64,000 nt of DNA from Craurococcus roseus (GCF_039523795.1 NZ_BAAAFZ010000008.1:124001-188000); one strand, 5' to 3'; shown: positions 6,700 to 15,459, numbered from the stretch's first letter. Numbers and translations are program-made. Notes: a model not told the origin generated them from the letters alone.

Positions 6700-7787
6700 C
6701 AGGCGGCCCGGTCCGCGAAGTCGCGGCCCGCCTGCCCCGGCCAGACCACGCGGACCTCGCGGCCCGCCTCCGCCCAGCGCGCCTTGCAGGCGCGGGCCGA
6801 AGCCAAACCGGGCGCGTCGGCGTCGGCGAAGACCGTCAGCGCCTCGATGCCGTGCAGCAGCGGGAAGCGGGCCACCGCGCCGGCCGCGGCGGCGGCCCAT
6901 ACCGGCGCGTGCCCGAAGCGTTGCAGCAGCGCCAAGCCGGTTTCGATGCCCTCGCACAAGCCCAGGCCGAGCGTCACATCCTCGTCAGGCGTGAGGCGGA
7001 CCACGCCGGCGGCGCCCAGCATCATCTTCGCGCCCTCGCCGCTTGGACCGGGCGGCGCCTTGCCAGTGCCGTCCAGCGCGAGAAAGGTGCGGTGGACGCC
7101 GCACGGCTCGCCCGTCGTGGGCCCGGTCATCAGAGCGACCATGGCGGGCAGCCGTTCGGGCCCGCGCCGGCAAGCGGGATGGAAGCGGAGCGGCGCGCCG
7201 TGCGGCAGGGACAAGCCGCGCGACCGCAGGTAGGCTTCCGCCAACGATCCGAGCAGTGGGACGGCCTCGCGCCACAGCCCGAGCGCCATCTCGCGGTTCC
7301 ATCGTTGGAACGTGTCGCCGCAGCCTCGGGAGGGCGCCGGTGCGGGCGGCTCCGCGCCCACCGGCCCGCGACCCAGCCAGCCCAGCGCGTCGCCGCCCTT
7401 GCCGGCTTCGTGGTCGTACCACTGCCCGCGCTCCCGACCCCCGACGCGCACCGCGAGTGAACCGCGCGAGCGGAACCGGACCTCGCCGGCGCGCCGCGAA
7501 GTTGGTGCCGCGCAGATCAGCTCGCGGGCCAGGCTTTCGATGCGGCGCGCCAGATCGCGGGCGAGGTCGGCGGGCGCGATGCGACGCGCTATGCGCTCCA
7601 GCGCGGCGCGTTGCGCTCCGGTCGGCTGCCGGCCGTGTCGGGCCAGACCATCCATGTCGGCGAGGAAGCCCGCTTCCCAGGAAGAAAGCAGCGCCGGGTT
7701 GTCCCGGCTCCGCCGGATCAGCTCGGGGAAGGTCAACACGGCATCCCCGCCGCTTCCGCCACCAACGGCCGCTTCGTGCGTGTTCAA
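6699..7787 (-). CDS. Toprim-domain primase
   Basis: 362 residues. The N-terminal region has RFRSRGSLAVRVGG, GQWYDHEAGKGGDALGWLG, a segment found ahead of Toprim domains in alphaproteobacterial plasmid and phage primases. The Toprim domain carries LCEGIETGLA with the catalytic glutamate (residue 279) and FADADAPG with the DxD pair (322, 324). The start is a TTG at 7787 that overlaps the stop of the preceding gene as TTGA; it is the only start that fits both the operon spacing and the conserved region. Expected to lay down RNA primers for element replication with the downstream helicase. Confidence 0.8.
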   Translation of the reverse strand: MNTHEAAVGGGSGGDAVLTFPELIRRSRDNPALLSSWEAGFLADMDGLARHGRQPTGAQRAALERIARRIAPADLARDLARRIESLARELICAAPTSRRAGEVRFRSRGSLAVRVGGRERGQWYDHEAGKGGDALGWLGRGPVGAEPPAPAPSRGCGDTFQRWNREMALGLWREAVPLLGSLAEAYLRSRGLSLPHGAPLRFHPACRRGPERLPAMVALMTGPTTGEPCGVHRTFLALDGTGKAPPGPSGEGAKMMLGAAGVVRLTPDEDVTLGLGLCEGIETGLALLQRFGHAPVWAAAAAGAVARFPLLHGIEALTVFADADAPGLASARACKARWAEAGREVRVVWPGQAGRDFADRAA

Positions 7788-8059
7788 GCGGCGGAGGCGA
7801 GGCCGGCGGCGCGCTTGCCGCCGTGGATCGACGGCGCGGCATCCACGAGCGCGCGGGCGTGCGCGAACAGGTCGGCGGTGGGGAACACGAGCCGGCCGTT
7901 CACCACGCGCCCCGCCAGCGGCCAGCGCTCCAGGGTGCGGTGCGAGACCGGGAAGAAGTAGCGCGTCACCAACTCGGCGCCCATCCGGCGGTCCACGTTT
8001 ACCGGCAGGGTCGAGAGGTCCGGCAAGCCGGGGGCGGCAGTGGGAACGGCGGTCTGCAT
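7784..8059 (-). CDS. Small helix-turn-helix protein, possible excisionase
   Basis: 91 residues. The centre reads RYFFPVSHRTLERWPL, AGRVVNGRLVFP, which fits a MerR/AlpA-type winged helix: a helix-turn-helix followed by a short wing. Proteins of this type next to a tyrosine recombinase often act as excisionase or as a regulator of it. Here it sits one gene downstream of the recombinase and directly upstream of the primase, overlapping it by TTGA. Excisionase function is inferred from size and position. Confidence 0.6.
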   Translation of the reverse strand: MQTAVPTAAPGLPDLSTLPVNVDRRMGAELVTRYFFPVSHRTLERWPLAGRVVNGRLVFPTADLFAHARALVDAAPSIHGGKRAAGLASAA

Positions 8060-8106
8060 GGGTCCTCCTCGGCGGCGCGCGGCGGGGCGCCGCGGCCGCC
8101 GGAGGA

Positions 8107-8862
8107 CTAGGACATGGGCCGTCCCGACTTCGCCCGTGCCAATCCAGAATTCCCGCCCTGGCCTGCGGGTGAGTTGCGGTCCCGCAAGCCTCGGATGATG
8201 CGGTCCGCCACCTCTTTGGGCGGGACGCCACTGGTGGCAGCCAGGGCTCTCGTCAGCGACACCTGTTCATTGAAGGCCCCGGCGGCCCAGCGCTCGGCGG
8301 GTTCGCCGGGCGCAATCTCCCCAAAGGTGCGCTCCTCGTTCAGCTCCAGGATTTGGTCGCGCCACCGTTCCACCGCGACCGCGGGCTTCCTCTTAACCCC
8401 GACAAGCACTTCGGAACCGGTGATGGCCTTTGCGACGGCGGCGGCGGCGGCGGCCGTCCGCTTCGCCCCGCAATCCATGGCTATCTGCATGGCTGCCGCG
8501 CCATCCGCCCGCGCCAACAGCTTGTAGAGGGGCAGCTTCGGCCGGCGTCCTTGCGTCGCGTCCTCTCCGCCATCCATTCGCAAGCGGCGCTTGCCCGCGT
8601 CCGGCAACAGCATCGGGTGGACGTCGCCCTCATCCAGCGCGCGAAGCGCCGTGGCGAGATTGCGCAAGGGACCGGAGAGGCTGCACACCTTCAACGTCCC
8701 CTCCCTTCTACTTTCAAGGGCATCGACGAACAGCCCGAGGTGGACGACCATATCCGTTGCGGCCGTCCGCTGGTCCTTTTCCGGAGCTGCCTGAATGCGG
8801 GCCAGCTCCGCCAAAAGCAGACGCACCGCTTCCATGAGCGGCTTGCCTCGGAATGGATTCAT
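8107..8862 (-). CDS. Element-borne hypothetical protein
   Basis: 251 residues starting MNPFRGKPLMEAVRLLLAEL. Mostly helical, with an alanine-rich middle (AAAAAAVAKAI) and an acidic segment LELNEERTFGEIAPGE. I recognise no domain. The last 40 residues (PPKEVADRIIRGLRDRN) may form a helical DNA-contact region. Its ATG overlaps the recombinase stop (ATGA), so it is translated with the recombinase and may serve integration or its control. Confidence 0.6.
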   Translation of the reverse strand: MNPFRGKPLMEAVRLLLAELARIQAAPEKDQRTAATDMVVHLGLFVDALESRREGTLKVCSLSGPLRNLATALRALDEGDVHPMLLPDAGKRRLRMDGGEDATQGRRPKLPLYKLLARADGAAAMQIAMDCGAKRTAAAAAAVAKAITGSEVLVGVKRKPAVAVERWRDQILELNEERTFGEIAPGEPAERWAAGAFNEQVSLTRALAATSGVPPKEVADRIIRGLRDRNSPAGQGGNSGLARAKSGRPMS

Positions 8863-10187
8863 GTCGTCGTTGTCACGGGCAGGCGCGCCACCCGCGCGTC
8901 CTCCGCCCGCCCCTCGATGGCCGCGGCGAGGATCGCGCCCCACACCTCCATCGCCCTCACCTGCTCGGGCCACCGCTGCGCGCGCTGGTACACGCCCAGC
9001 ACGCCGCCCCGGGTCGCGGCCTGCCGGTGGTTCAGCACGGCGTCCACCACCGGCTCCGCCACGCCCCCTTCGCCGAGCGCGGTGGCGAAGGAGCGGCGGA
9101 AGTCGTGCCAGCGCCACCCACCGAACGCGGCGTCGCACAGCGCCGCCTTCATGTCGCTGAACGTGTCCACTGGCTTCCGCGACTTCGGGGCCGGGAACAC
9201 CAGCCCCGCCCCCGGCGCGCCCGTCGCCGCGTGCCGCTCGCGCAGGATGCCTAGGGCGAGCGGAGGCAGCTGCACCCGGTGCAGATCGCCGTTTTTCGTT
9301 AACGCCCCGGGCTGCGTCCACACTCCGGCGCCAAGGGCGACGTGCGCCCAGTCCATCGCTGCCGCCTCGCCCCGCCGGCACGGCACAGCCAGGAGGAAGC
9401 GGATCAGGTCGCGGTGGACGGGCGCCAACCCGTCAGCCTCGCCGGCCGCGTGCCAAAGCCGCGCCAGCTCGGCCGGGGCGAGGTGGTGCTGTCGGGCGGC
9501 CACCGCCCGCGGGCGCCGCGCCTTGGCCACCAGCGCGCACGGGTTCAGCGCGACGTGCCCTTCGTCCTGGCACCAGTCGAAGAAGCGGGAAAGGGCGCCG
9601 AAGCGGTGGCGCGCCGTCGCCGGCATCGGGGCGAACGCGGCGAGCGCGGCGCGGAGCTCGGCGACGCCGATCTCGGCCACCGGGCGGTCGCCCGCCTTCA
9701 TCGCCGCCACCGCCGCCTTGACGTGCGCGACCTCATCGGCGGCGTGGGCGGCGGAGACGGTGCCGGTGCCGCGCAGCTTCGGCCGCGACGGGAGGGCGGT
9801 GGCGCAGTCCTCGACCAGCCGGTCCATCGTGAGCGCGCGGCGCTTCGCGGCTCCAGCGATGGCGGCCCGCTTGACGGCGGCGGGGTCGGCGCCCGCCTTC
9901 GCCTCGCCCTTGATCCGCCCGGCCGCGTTCCGCGCCGCGTCGGGCGAGTGCGTCTCCGGGTTGCCGATGGTGACGCTGCGCGTCGGGAACCGCTTGCCGG
10001 TGCGCGGGTCCGTCCCGCGCGCCTTGTAGTCGAAGCGCCAAGCCATGCCGGTGGGGTTCACCACCAGCGCCAAGCCGCGGCACCCGGCGTCGCCGATCAG
10101 CAGTCGCTCCCCCGGCCGGCGCCGGCGCCATGCCGCGTCCACCGTCGCCTTGGTGATCCTCGCCGGCCCTTCGCGTAAAACCCGCAC
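8859..10187 (-). CDS. Tyrosine recombinase (integrase)
   Basis: 442 residues from a GTG at 10187. The N-terminal 110 residues form an arm-binding-like domain with RFDYKARGTDPRTGKR, typical of tRNA-targeting integrases. The catalytic domain shows VPCRRGEAAAMDW (arginine 271 or 272), LTKNG (lysine 298), HDFRR (H361, R364), LNHRQ (H387) and GVYQRAQ (Y400), so all catalytic residues are present. The gene reads inward from the att-like tRNA fragment 187 bp away, the usual arrangement. Expected to integrate and excise the element at tRNA-Lys(CTT). Confidence 0.9.
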   Translation of the reverse strand: MRVLREGPARITKATVDAAWRRRRPGERLLIGDAGCRGLALVVNPTGMAWRFDYKARGTDPRTGKRFPTRSVTIGNPETHSPDAARNAAGRIKGEAKAGADPAAVKRAAIAGAAKRRALTMDRLVEDCATALPSRPKLRGTGTVSAAHAADEVAHVKAAVAAMKAGDRPVAEIGVAELRAALAAFAPMPATARHRFGALSRFFDWCQDEGHVALNPCALVAKARRPRAVAARQHHLAPAELARLWHAAGEADGLAPVHRDLIRFLLAVPCRRGEAAAMDWAHVALGAGVWTQPGALTKNGDLHRVQLPPLALGILRERHAATGAPGAGLVFPAPKSRKPVDTFSDMKAALCDAAFGGWRWHDFRRSFATALGEGGVAEPVVDAVLNHRQAATRGGVLGVYQRAQRWPEQVRAMEVWGAILAAAIEGRAEDARVARLPVTTTT

Positions 10188-10373
10188 CGCGCCGCCCTCT
10201 CTGACCGGACCCCAATCAGCGGGGGGTTTCCTGACCGGACGGAGCGTGCGGAGGCAAGCGGAAAGCAGCGTAGGTCAGTGGGGCCCCAAAAAGCTTGATT
10301 CGAAGTGGTTTCTGAGGCGAGCGCGGAAGGCAGCGGGGGTCGGCGGAAATGGGCGGGAGCAAGGTCCCGGTGC

Positions 10374-10418
10374 CTCTTAATCAGCGGGTCCTAGGTTCGA
10401 GCCCTAGTGCGCCCACCA
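10374..10418 (+). other. 3' half of tRNA-Lys(CTT): right attachment site
   Basis: The sequence runs from the anticodon loop CTCTTAA (10374-10380, anticodon CTT) through the 3' anticodon strand TCAGC, a five-base variable loop, a perfect T-arm CTAGG-TTCGAGC-CCTAG (10391-10407) and TGCGCCC-A-CCA to 10418. Nothing to its left can form the D-arm, the 5' anticodon strand or the 5' acceptor, so the tRNA is not intact. This is what the far end of an element inserted in a tRNA gene looks like: the core is duplicated and the full gene stays at the other end. Confidence 0.8.
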
Positions 10419-10428
10419 ACGCCCGAGA

Positions 10429-10462
10429 GGAGCGCGGGAGCCACACGCCCCCGCGCCGCTCC
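10429..10462. terminator. GC-rich hairpin between att site and clpP-like gene
   Basis: GGAGCGCGGG pairs with CCCGC plus GCTCC across a small bulge. It lies just downstream of both the tRNA fragment and the convergent ClpP-like gene, so it could terminate either. No T-run follows on either strand. Confidence 0.3.
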
Positions 10463-10465
10463 GTC

Positions 10466-11131
10466 TCACAGATCCTGCATGCTGGACACCACCCGGCCCA
10501 CCATGCCGTAGGCGATCGCTTCCTCCGTGCCCATCCAGTAGTTGCGGTCGGTGTCGCGCTCCACGCGCTCATAGGGCTGGCCGGTTTCCCGCGCTATGAT
10601 GCGGTTGATGCGTTCGCGCATCTTGATGATCTCGCGGGCCTCGATGTCGATGTCGGTCGCCGGGCCGCGCACGCCGCCCATCGGCTGGTGCAGCAGGAAG
10701 CGGGTGTTGGGCAGGCAGAGGCGGCGGTCCTTCGCGCCGGCGAGGAAGATCAGCGCGCCGGCGCTCGCCACCCAGCCCGTGCCGATGACGCGCACGGGTG
10801 CGACGGCGTCCACGAAGCGGATCATGTCGTGGATGGTGTCGCCGCTCTCGACGTGGCCGCCGGGCGAGTTGACGAAGACGTCGATCGGCTTGTCGGAAGC
10901 GCCGGCCAGCGCCAGCAGCCGCCCCGTCACGTCGCGCGCGAGCTTGTCGGTGATGGCGCCGAACACCAGGACCTTGCGCTGGCCGAACAGCCGGTGCTCC
11001 AGCTCGTTGATCGGCGAGGAGAGGGTCTGGTTGTCCGAGGGCTCCCGCGGCTCGGGACCGGTCGGCTCCGGCACCTCGGGATCGTCGTCGTCGTCCAGCC
11101 GCGGGGCCGCGGCCCGGTGCCGATCGATCAT
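10466..11131 (-). CDS. clpP: ClpP-like protease subunit with S-H-N triad
   Basis: 221 residues. The N-terminal 40 are acidic and unlike a normal ClpP propeptide. The fold core is clear: FVNSPGG, GWVASAGALIFLAG with the nucleophile serine 123, and LLHQPMGG with histidine 148. Aligned without gaps from that histidine, the third catalytic position of E. coli ClpP (Asp171) falls on asparagine 197, in DTDRNYWM. Such S-H-N triads occur in some second ClpP copies, for example Listeria ClpP1, which works mainly in mixed complexes. Start at 11131 has GAGGAG six bases upstream. No clpX or tig lies nearby, which supports a secondary paralogue. Confidence 0.85.
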   Translation of the reverse strand: MIDRHRAAAPRLDDDDDPEVPEPTGPEPREPSDNQTLSSPINELEHRLFGQRKVLVFGAITDKLARDVTGRLLALAGASDKPIDVFVNSPGGHVESGDTIHDMIRFVDAVAPVRVIGTGWVASAGALIFLAGAKDRRLCLPNTRFLLHQPMGGVRGPATDIDIEAREIIKMRERINRIIARETGQPYERVERDTDRNYWMGTEEAIAYGMVGRVVSSMQDL

Positions 11132-11247
11132 GTCGTTCTCCTCGCGTGTCGCGTCGCGCGGCTCCAGGCCGCGCGCCTGAACCGACAGGTAGCACGGCGG
11201 CGCCGATCTTCCACGGGCTTCGGCAGGAATCCGCCGTGTTCCCCCGC

Positions 11248-12237
11248 TCATTCCGCACGGATGCCGAGGCGGTTGATGAGGCCGCCGAACGTCCCCCACA
11301 GCTCGCGCAGCAGCGCCATGAACTCGTCCGGGCCGCGCGGGTCCACCTCCACGCCGAGCGGCTCGAAGTGCCGGCGCAACGCGGGTGTCGCCAAGCCGCG
11401 CTTCACCTCGACCACCAAGCGGTCGACGATCGGCCGGGGCGTGCCCATCGGCACCATCAGGCCGTTCCAGCCGCCGATGTCGTAGTCCGGCGGCCCGCCG
11501 GCGGCGGCGATGGGCGGGACGCCGGGCACCAGCGGGGAGGGCCTCGCGGTGGTGAGGCCCAGCGCCCGGAGCTGGCCGTCCTGCACCAGCCGCAGCGCCG
11601 CCGCCGGCGTGTCGATGCCGTAATTCACCTGCCCGCCGAGCAGGGCCGCGAGGGCCGGGCCGCTGCCCTGGAACGGCACGTGCAGCGCCTCGATCCCGGC
11701 CTTGGCGTTGAACAGCGCGGTCAGCAGGTGCTGCGCGCCGCCGACGCCGGACGAGTTGTGGCTGTACTTGCCGGGGTTGGCGCGCAGCAGGGCGAGGAAG
11801 GCGGGCAGGTCGGCGGCCGGGAAGTCGGGCCGCACCAGCAGCATGAAGGGCGCGATTCCGTAGCTCGCCACCGGCATCAGCTCGCGCTCGACGTCGTAGG
11901 GCGTCCGGGTCACCAGCGGCCCGAAGCTGATCGGCCCGATGGAGGCGGCGAGCAGCGTGTACCCGTCGGGCGCCGCCTTGGCGACGGCGTTGGTGCCGAT
12001 CTGCCCGCCGGCGCCGGGCCGGTTCTCCGGCACCACGGTCTGCCCGAGGCGCTCGGACAGCCACTGCGCGATCAGGCGGCCTTGGTGGTCGGTGGACTGT
12101 CCCGGCGGCCAGGGAATGACCATCCGCAACGGGCGCGACGGCCAGGGCGCCGCGGTGGCGGGCGCTTGGGCGAGGCTTGGACGCGGCGCGAACGGCAGCA
12201 GCGCCGCCCCAGCTCCGAGGACCGTTCAGCGGTTCAT
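11248..12237 (-). pseudogene. Bug/TctC solute-binding protein, stop in signal peptide
   Basis: From residue 37 on this is a standard periplasmic binding protein of the tripartite tricarboxylate transporter (Bug) family: VIPWPPGQSTD, ENRPGAGGQIGTNAVA, PDGYTLL, and a C-terminal helix with LWGTFGGLINRLG. The natural start is ATG 12237, with GGGAGG nine bases upstream, but codon 4 is TGA (12226-12228) inside a Tat-like leader MNR(stop)TVLGAGAALLPFA. A single CGA-to-TGA change would explain it and would restore the arginine pair. Internal TTG starts would lack the leader, so the product would not reach the periplasm. A sequencing error cannot be excluded. Confidence 0.7.
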
Positions 12238-12456
12238 GACCCTTTTCCTCCCGTTGTTGCCGCGGAGCTTACGACGGCGCGGCGGCGCCGGTCAGGATTT
12301 TCCCTCGCCGGCGACCAGCCAGGTACGAGCCACGAAGCGGTCGGGCCGCGTGGCGCGTTTCGACGGCGTTCCGGGCCTGCTCATCGAAGATCCGCGGCAG
12401 GTGCGGCTTGACCGGCCGCAGCTTCTGCCTGCCCGCCGCCGCCGCCGGCGCGTGGT

Positions 12457-12861
12457 TCAGGCCGCCCGCGCCTCTGAGTCCGGGAAATTCAGCTCCACCG
12501 AGACGCCGTTCGGGTCTTTCAGGAAAAGCTGGATCTGCCCGTCGCGCGGCACCACGCGTTCGGCGTACTCGACCCCGCGCTCGGCCAGCTTGGCCTTCAT
12601 CGCCCGCAGCCCGGTGCAGGAGAAGGCGACGTGGTCCAGCAAGCCCGTCTGCCCTGCGGCGCGCGGCGGCAGGTCGCGTTCCGTTTCGCGCGGGCCGATC
12701 AGGTGCACGGTGGGCTGGCCGCCCGTGTAGAGCCAGTACCCGGGAAAGGGCAGCGGCGGGCGGTGGCCGACTTCGAGCCCGAGCAGCTCCACGTACCAGT
12801 CCTTGGTTTCCTCCAGGTCCACCGGCCGGAGCGTGTAGTGGTGCAGTCCGTGCAGCGGCAT
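12457..12861 (-). CDS. VOC-family (glyoxalase/dioxygenase fold) protein
   Basis: 134 residues, one full vicinal-oxygen-chelate unit pair. HHYTLRPVDL at the start provides a histidine ligand, LLDHVAFSC a second, and VSVELNFP the glutamate, the classic metal-binding set. LFLKDPNGV is the conserved turn before the last strand. The family includes extradiol dioxygenases, lyases and resistance proteins, so the substrate is not fixed. The neighbouring flavoprotein, amidohydrolase and hydrolase suggest aromatic or lactone catabolism. The ATG at 12861 gives the family's usual N-terminus. Confidence 0.8.
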   Translation of the reverse strand: MPLHGLHHYTLRPVDLEETKDWYVELLGLEVGHRPPLPFPGYWLYTGGQPTVHLIGPRETERDLPPRAAGQTGLLDHVAFSCTGLRAMKAKLAERGVEYAERVVPRDGQIQLFLKDPNGVSVELNFPDSEARAA

Positions 12862-12888
12862 GGCGTCGTCCTCCCCTCCTCCGGTCGG

Positions 12889-14100
12889 CTACAGGAAGCG
12901 CGGATTGGGCGGGAGGCCGAGCAGGTGCCGGCCCACCTCCTCGAGGTGCGACGCCCTGCCCTGCACCTGCTGCCCGGCGGCGTGCAGGTCGCGGAAGCGG
13001 CGCTCGAAGGGCTGCGACTCGAAGATCGCGGTTGCGCCGGCTTCCGTGTAGGCCCAATCGCCGACCTCGCGCGCGCGGTGGATGGCGCTGGTGGCGGCGA
13101 GGCGGATGGCCGCGCGGTGGTCCAGCGTCAGGCGGCCGCCGCTCCGCGCGTGGTCCCAGCACCCGCGCAGCGTTTCCAGCAGGAAGGCGCGGGCGGACCG
13201 CAGCGTCGCCACCGCTTCCGCCGTTTGGCGCTGCACCGCGGCGCTGTCGCGGAGCGTGGCGGCGGAGGCGCGCGGGGTCTTGTCGCGGGCGAGCGCCACG
13301 AAGGCGTCCAGCAGCCCGCGCGCGATGCCGAGCGACACGCCGGCGAAGCCCGACGCGTAGAGGTGGGTGGTGCTGAAGCGGTACAGAGGCGCGTCCACCC
13401 GCCGCTCGGCGTCGGTGTCGCGCTGGAGGCTGCAGGCTTCGGGGACGAACAGGCCCTCGACCGCGTAGGTGTCGCTCCCGGTGCCGCGCAGGCCGATCAC
13501 GTCCCAGGCGGCCGTCCACGCGGCGGCGTCGTGGCGGAACAGCATCGTGCGCTCGACCGGCTGGCCGTCCGGGCCGAGGCGGATGGTGCCATCGGGCTCC
13601 TGCACGCGGCAGTGGCCGCCCATCCAGGCGGCGTGGCCGTGGCCGCTGGCGAACTGCCAACGGCCGGAGACGCGGTATCCGCCCTCCACCACCTTCGCCA
13701 CGGCGCCGCCCATGCCCCAAGCGAGCACGGCGCGCGGGTCGTCGCCCCAAACGGCGCGCGCCACCGCCGGCTCCACGTAGGCGGCGGCCATAGAGCAACC
13801 GGTGCCCTGGCCGAGGCACCAAGCCGCGCTGGCGTCGGCGGCGGCGACCTCCTCCAGCATCAGGACGTGCGAGGCGGGGTCCAGCTCCTCGCCGCCGTAG
13901 GCGCGCGGCAGGAGCGTGCGGAACAGGCCCGCGGCGTGGAGGGCGGCGAGCACGTCTTCCGGCAGGCGGCGCCTGGCTTCGATGCGCGGCGCGGCGGCTT
14001 CCAGAAGCGGGGCGAGCGCGCGGGCGCGGGACGCGGCGTCGGGTGGCGGGCGGACGCCGCGGCGGATGGAGTCGGCCGCCTCGACGACTGTGGCGCTCAT
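12889..14100 (-). CDS. Acyl-CoA-dehydrogenase-fold flavoprotein (monooxygenase-like)
   Basis: 403 residues starting MSATVVEAADS. The N-terminal helical domain has FRTLLPRAYGGEELDP, the flavin region has GCSMAAAYVEP and YRVSGRWQFASGHGHAAWMGGH, and the C-terminal domain resembles the acyl-CoA dehydrogenase type-2 family. That branch holds FMN-dependent monooxygenases of the DszC and HpaB/HsaA kind rather than true dehydrogenases. It needs a flavin reductase, and none is seen here. Co-directional with the VOC gene 27 bp downstream, so probably one operon. Substrate unknown. Confidence 0.8.
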   Translation of the reverse strand: MSATVVEAADSIRRGVRPPPDAASRARALAPLLEAAAPRIEARRRLPEDVLAALHAAGLFRTLLPRAYGGEELDPASHVLMLEEVAAADASAAWCLGQGTGCSMAAAYVEPAVARAVWGDDPRAVLAWGMGGAVAKVVEGGYRVSGRWQFASGHGHAAWMGGHCRVQEPDGTIRLGPDGQPVERTMLFRHDAAAWTAAWDVIGLRGTGSDTYAVEGLFVPEACSLQRDTDAERRVDAPLYRFSTTHLYASGFAGVSLGIARGLLDAFVALARDKTPRASAATLRDSAAVQRQTAEAVATLRSARAFLLETLRGCWDHARSGGRLTLDHRAAIRLAATSAIHRAREVGDWAYTEAGATAIFESQPFERRFRDLHAAGQQVQGRASHLEEVGRHLLGLPPNPRFL

Positions 14101-14349
14101 CCTCGGCGCTCCTTCCTGGGCGGCCGGAGCTTCATCCTCCGCCCGCGCGAGCGTCAAGGCGGCCGCCCGGCGGCCCCGCGGGGTCCGCCGTCACCACGCC
14201 GCCCCGCGGTGGACGCGACGACCGCCCGCGCCGATCATGCGGGTGCGCGGGGCCGTGGCCGGAGCCCGCGACGGGCGGCTCCGGTTCTCCGCCGGATGCA
14301 CGATGACGGCGGACGGCCGGACGGTGCGGAGAGGGGAAGCGAACCGAGC

Positions 14350-15429
14350 ATGGCGGCGTCGGACACCTTGATGACCGCGTCCCGACACATCGCGGTGCGC
14401 GAGGACTGGCTCGGCTTGGTGCGGGAAGAGGCCCTTGAACCCGCCCTGCCCATCGTGGACCCGCACCACCACCTGTGGGACCAGCCGGGAGAACGGTACC
14501 TCCTGGACGACCTGTTGCGCGACACCGGCTCCGGCCACGACGTCCGCGCCACGGTGTTCGTGCAATGCGGGGCGATGTACCGCGCCGCCGGACCCGAGGA
14601 ACGCCGGTCGCTCGGCGAAACCGAGTTCGCCAACGGCGCCGCGGCCCGGAGCGCGAGCGGCCGGTACGGCTCGACCCGCGCCTGCGCCGGCATCGTCGGG
14701 ATGGCGGACCTCACCCTCGGCGACCGCGTCGAGCCCCTGCTCGAAGCGCACATGGCGGTCGCGGGGGAGCGGTTCCGCGGGGTCCGCAACCGCACCGCTT
14801 GGCATCCCTCGCCGGAGGTCCGCTCCAACCTGACCATGCCGCCGCCGGGGCCGCTGGCCCATCCAGGCTTCGCCGAGGGCGCCAAGAGGCTCGCCGGGTT
14901 CGGCCTGGCGCTCGACGTGTGGGCCTACCACACGCAACTCGCGCAGGTGCTCGGGCTCGCGCGGGCGGTCCAGGAGCTGGCCGTCGTCGTGGACCACGTC
15001 GGCGGGCCGATCGGCGTCGGCCCCTTCGCCGGCCGCAGGGCGGAGGTGTTCGCGGAATGGAAACGCGGCATGTTGGCGCTCGCCGCTTGCCCGAACGTGC
15101 TGGTGAAGCTCGGCGGCCTCGCCATGCAGGCGGGCGGCTTCGACTTCCACCTCCGCGACCGGCCCCCAGGCTCGGCGGAACTCGCGGAGGCGTGGCGGCC
15201 TTACATCGAGACCTGCGTCGAGGCGTTCGGCCCGTCGCGGTGCATGTTCGAGAGCAACTTCCCGGTGGACAAAGGCATGTGCGGCTACGCCGTCCTGTGG
15301 AACGCCTTCAAGCGCCTCGCTGCCGGCGCGTCCGCGACGGAGAAGGCGGCGCTGTTCAGCGGCACGGCGGTTCGCGCCTACCGGCTCGACCGGCTTCCCC
15401 CTGGCATCGCGCCCGACCTCGGGGCTTGA
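14350..15429 (+). CDS. Amidohydrolase family 2 protein
   Basis: 359 residues. The metal-binding HxH is in VDPHHHLWD (H39, H41); VVDHVGGP and VKLGGLAM follow on later strands; MFESNFPVDK near the end carries the catalytic-site aspartate position. This is the TIM-barrel amidohydrolase-2 family, which hydrolyses lactones such as 2-pyrone-4,6-dicarboxylate or decarboxylates aromatic acids. Divergent from the flavoprotein gene and probably part of the same small catabolic locus. ATG 14350 has only a weak GGGGAAG upstream. Confidence 0.8.
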   Translation: MAASDTLMTASRHIAVREDWLGLVREEALEPALPIVDPHHHLWDQPGERYLLDDLLRDTGSGHDVRATVFVQCGAMYRAAGPEERRSLGETEFANGAAARSASGRYGSTRACAGIVGMADLTLGDRVEPLLEAHMAVAGERFRGVRNRTAWHPSPEVRSNLTMPPPGPLAHPGFAEGAKRLAGFGLALDVWAYHTQLAQVLGLARAVQELAVVVDHVGGPIGVGPFAGRRAEVFAEWKRGMLALAACPNVLVKLGGLAMQAGGFDFHLRDRPPGSAELAEAWRPYIETCVEAFGPSRCMFESNFPVDKGMCGYAVLWNAFKRLAAGASATEKAALFSGTAVRAYRLDRLPPGIAPDLGA

Positions 15430-15459
15430 GGGACGAGTTCCGGGCATGGCTCGGCGCGG

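Larger units (their letters stand above)
1..10418. mobile_element. Right end of an integrated element in tRNA-Lys(CTT)
   Basis: The stretch ends at a 45-base copy of the 3' half of a tRNA-Lys(CTT) gene, and the first gene inside it is a tyrosine recombinase transcribed away from that copy. Next come a small DNA-binding protein, a Toprim primase and a RepA-like helicase, a set typical of integrated plasmids and satellites. Cargo consists of small, poorly conserved genes, several in duplicated pairs. I see no capsid, tail, terminase or conjugation genes. The left end, which should carry the intact tRNA, lies outside the window. The element call is inferred from gene content and the att-like site; how far the element extends to the left is unknown. 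Confidence 0.75.

Noticed and set aside
10214..10223. A second copy of AATCAGCGGG from the att core near the recombinase start
   Set aside because: Ten bases only, with no tRNA context; it could be an arm site but nothing supports that.
10330..10418. An intact tRNA-Lys gene
   Set aside because: The T-arm, variable loop and 3' acceptor are perfect, but no D-arm, 5' anticodon strand or 5' acceptor can be found to the left.
1..10418. A complete prophage
   Set aside because: No terminase, portal, capsid, tail, lysis or repressor genes are visible; the replication and integration set fits a plasmid-like or satellite element equally well.
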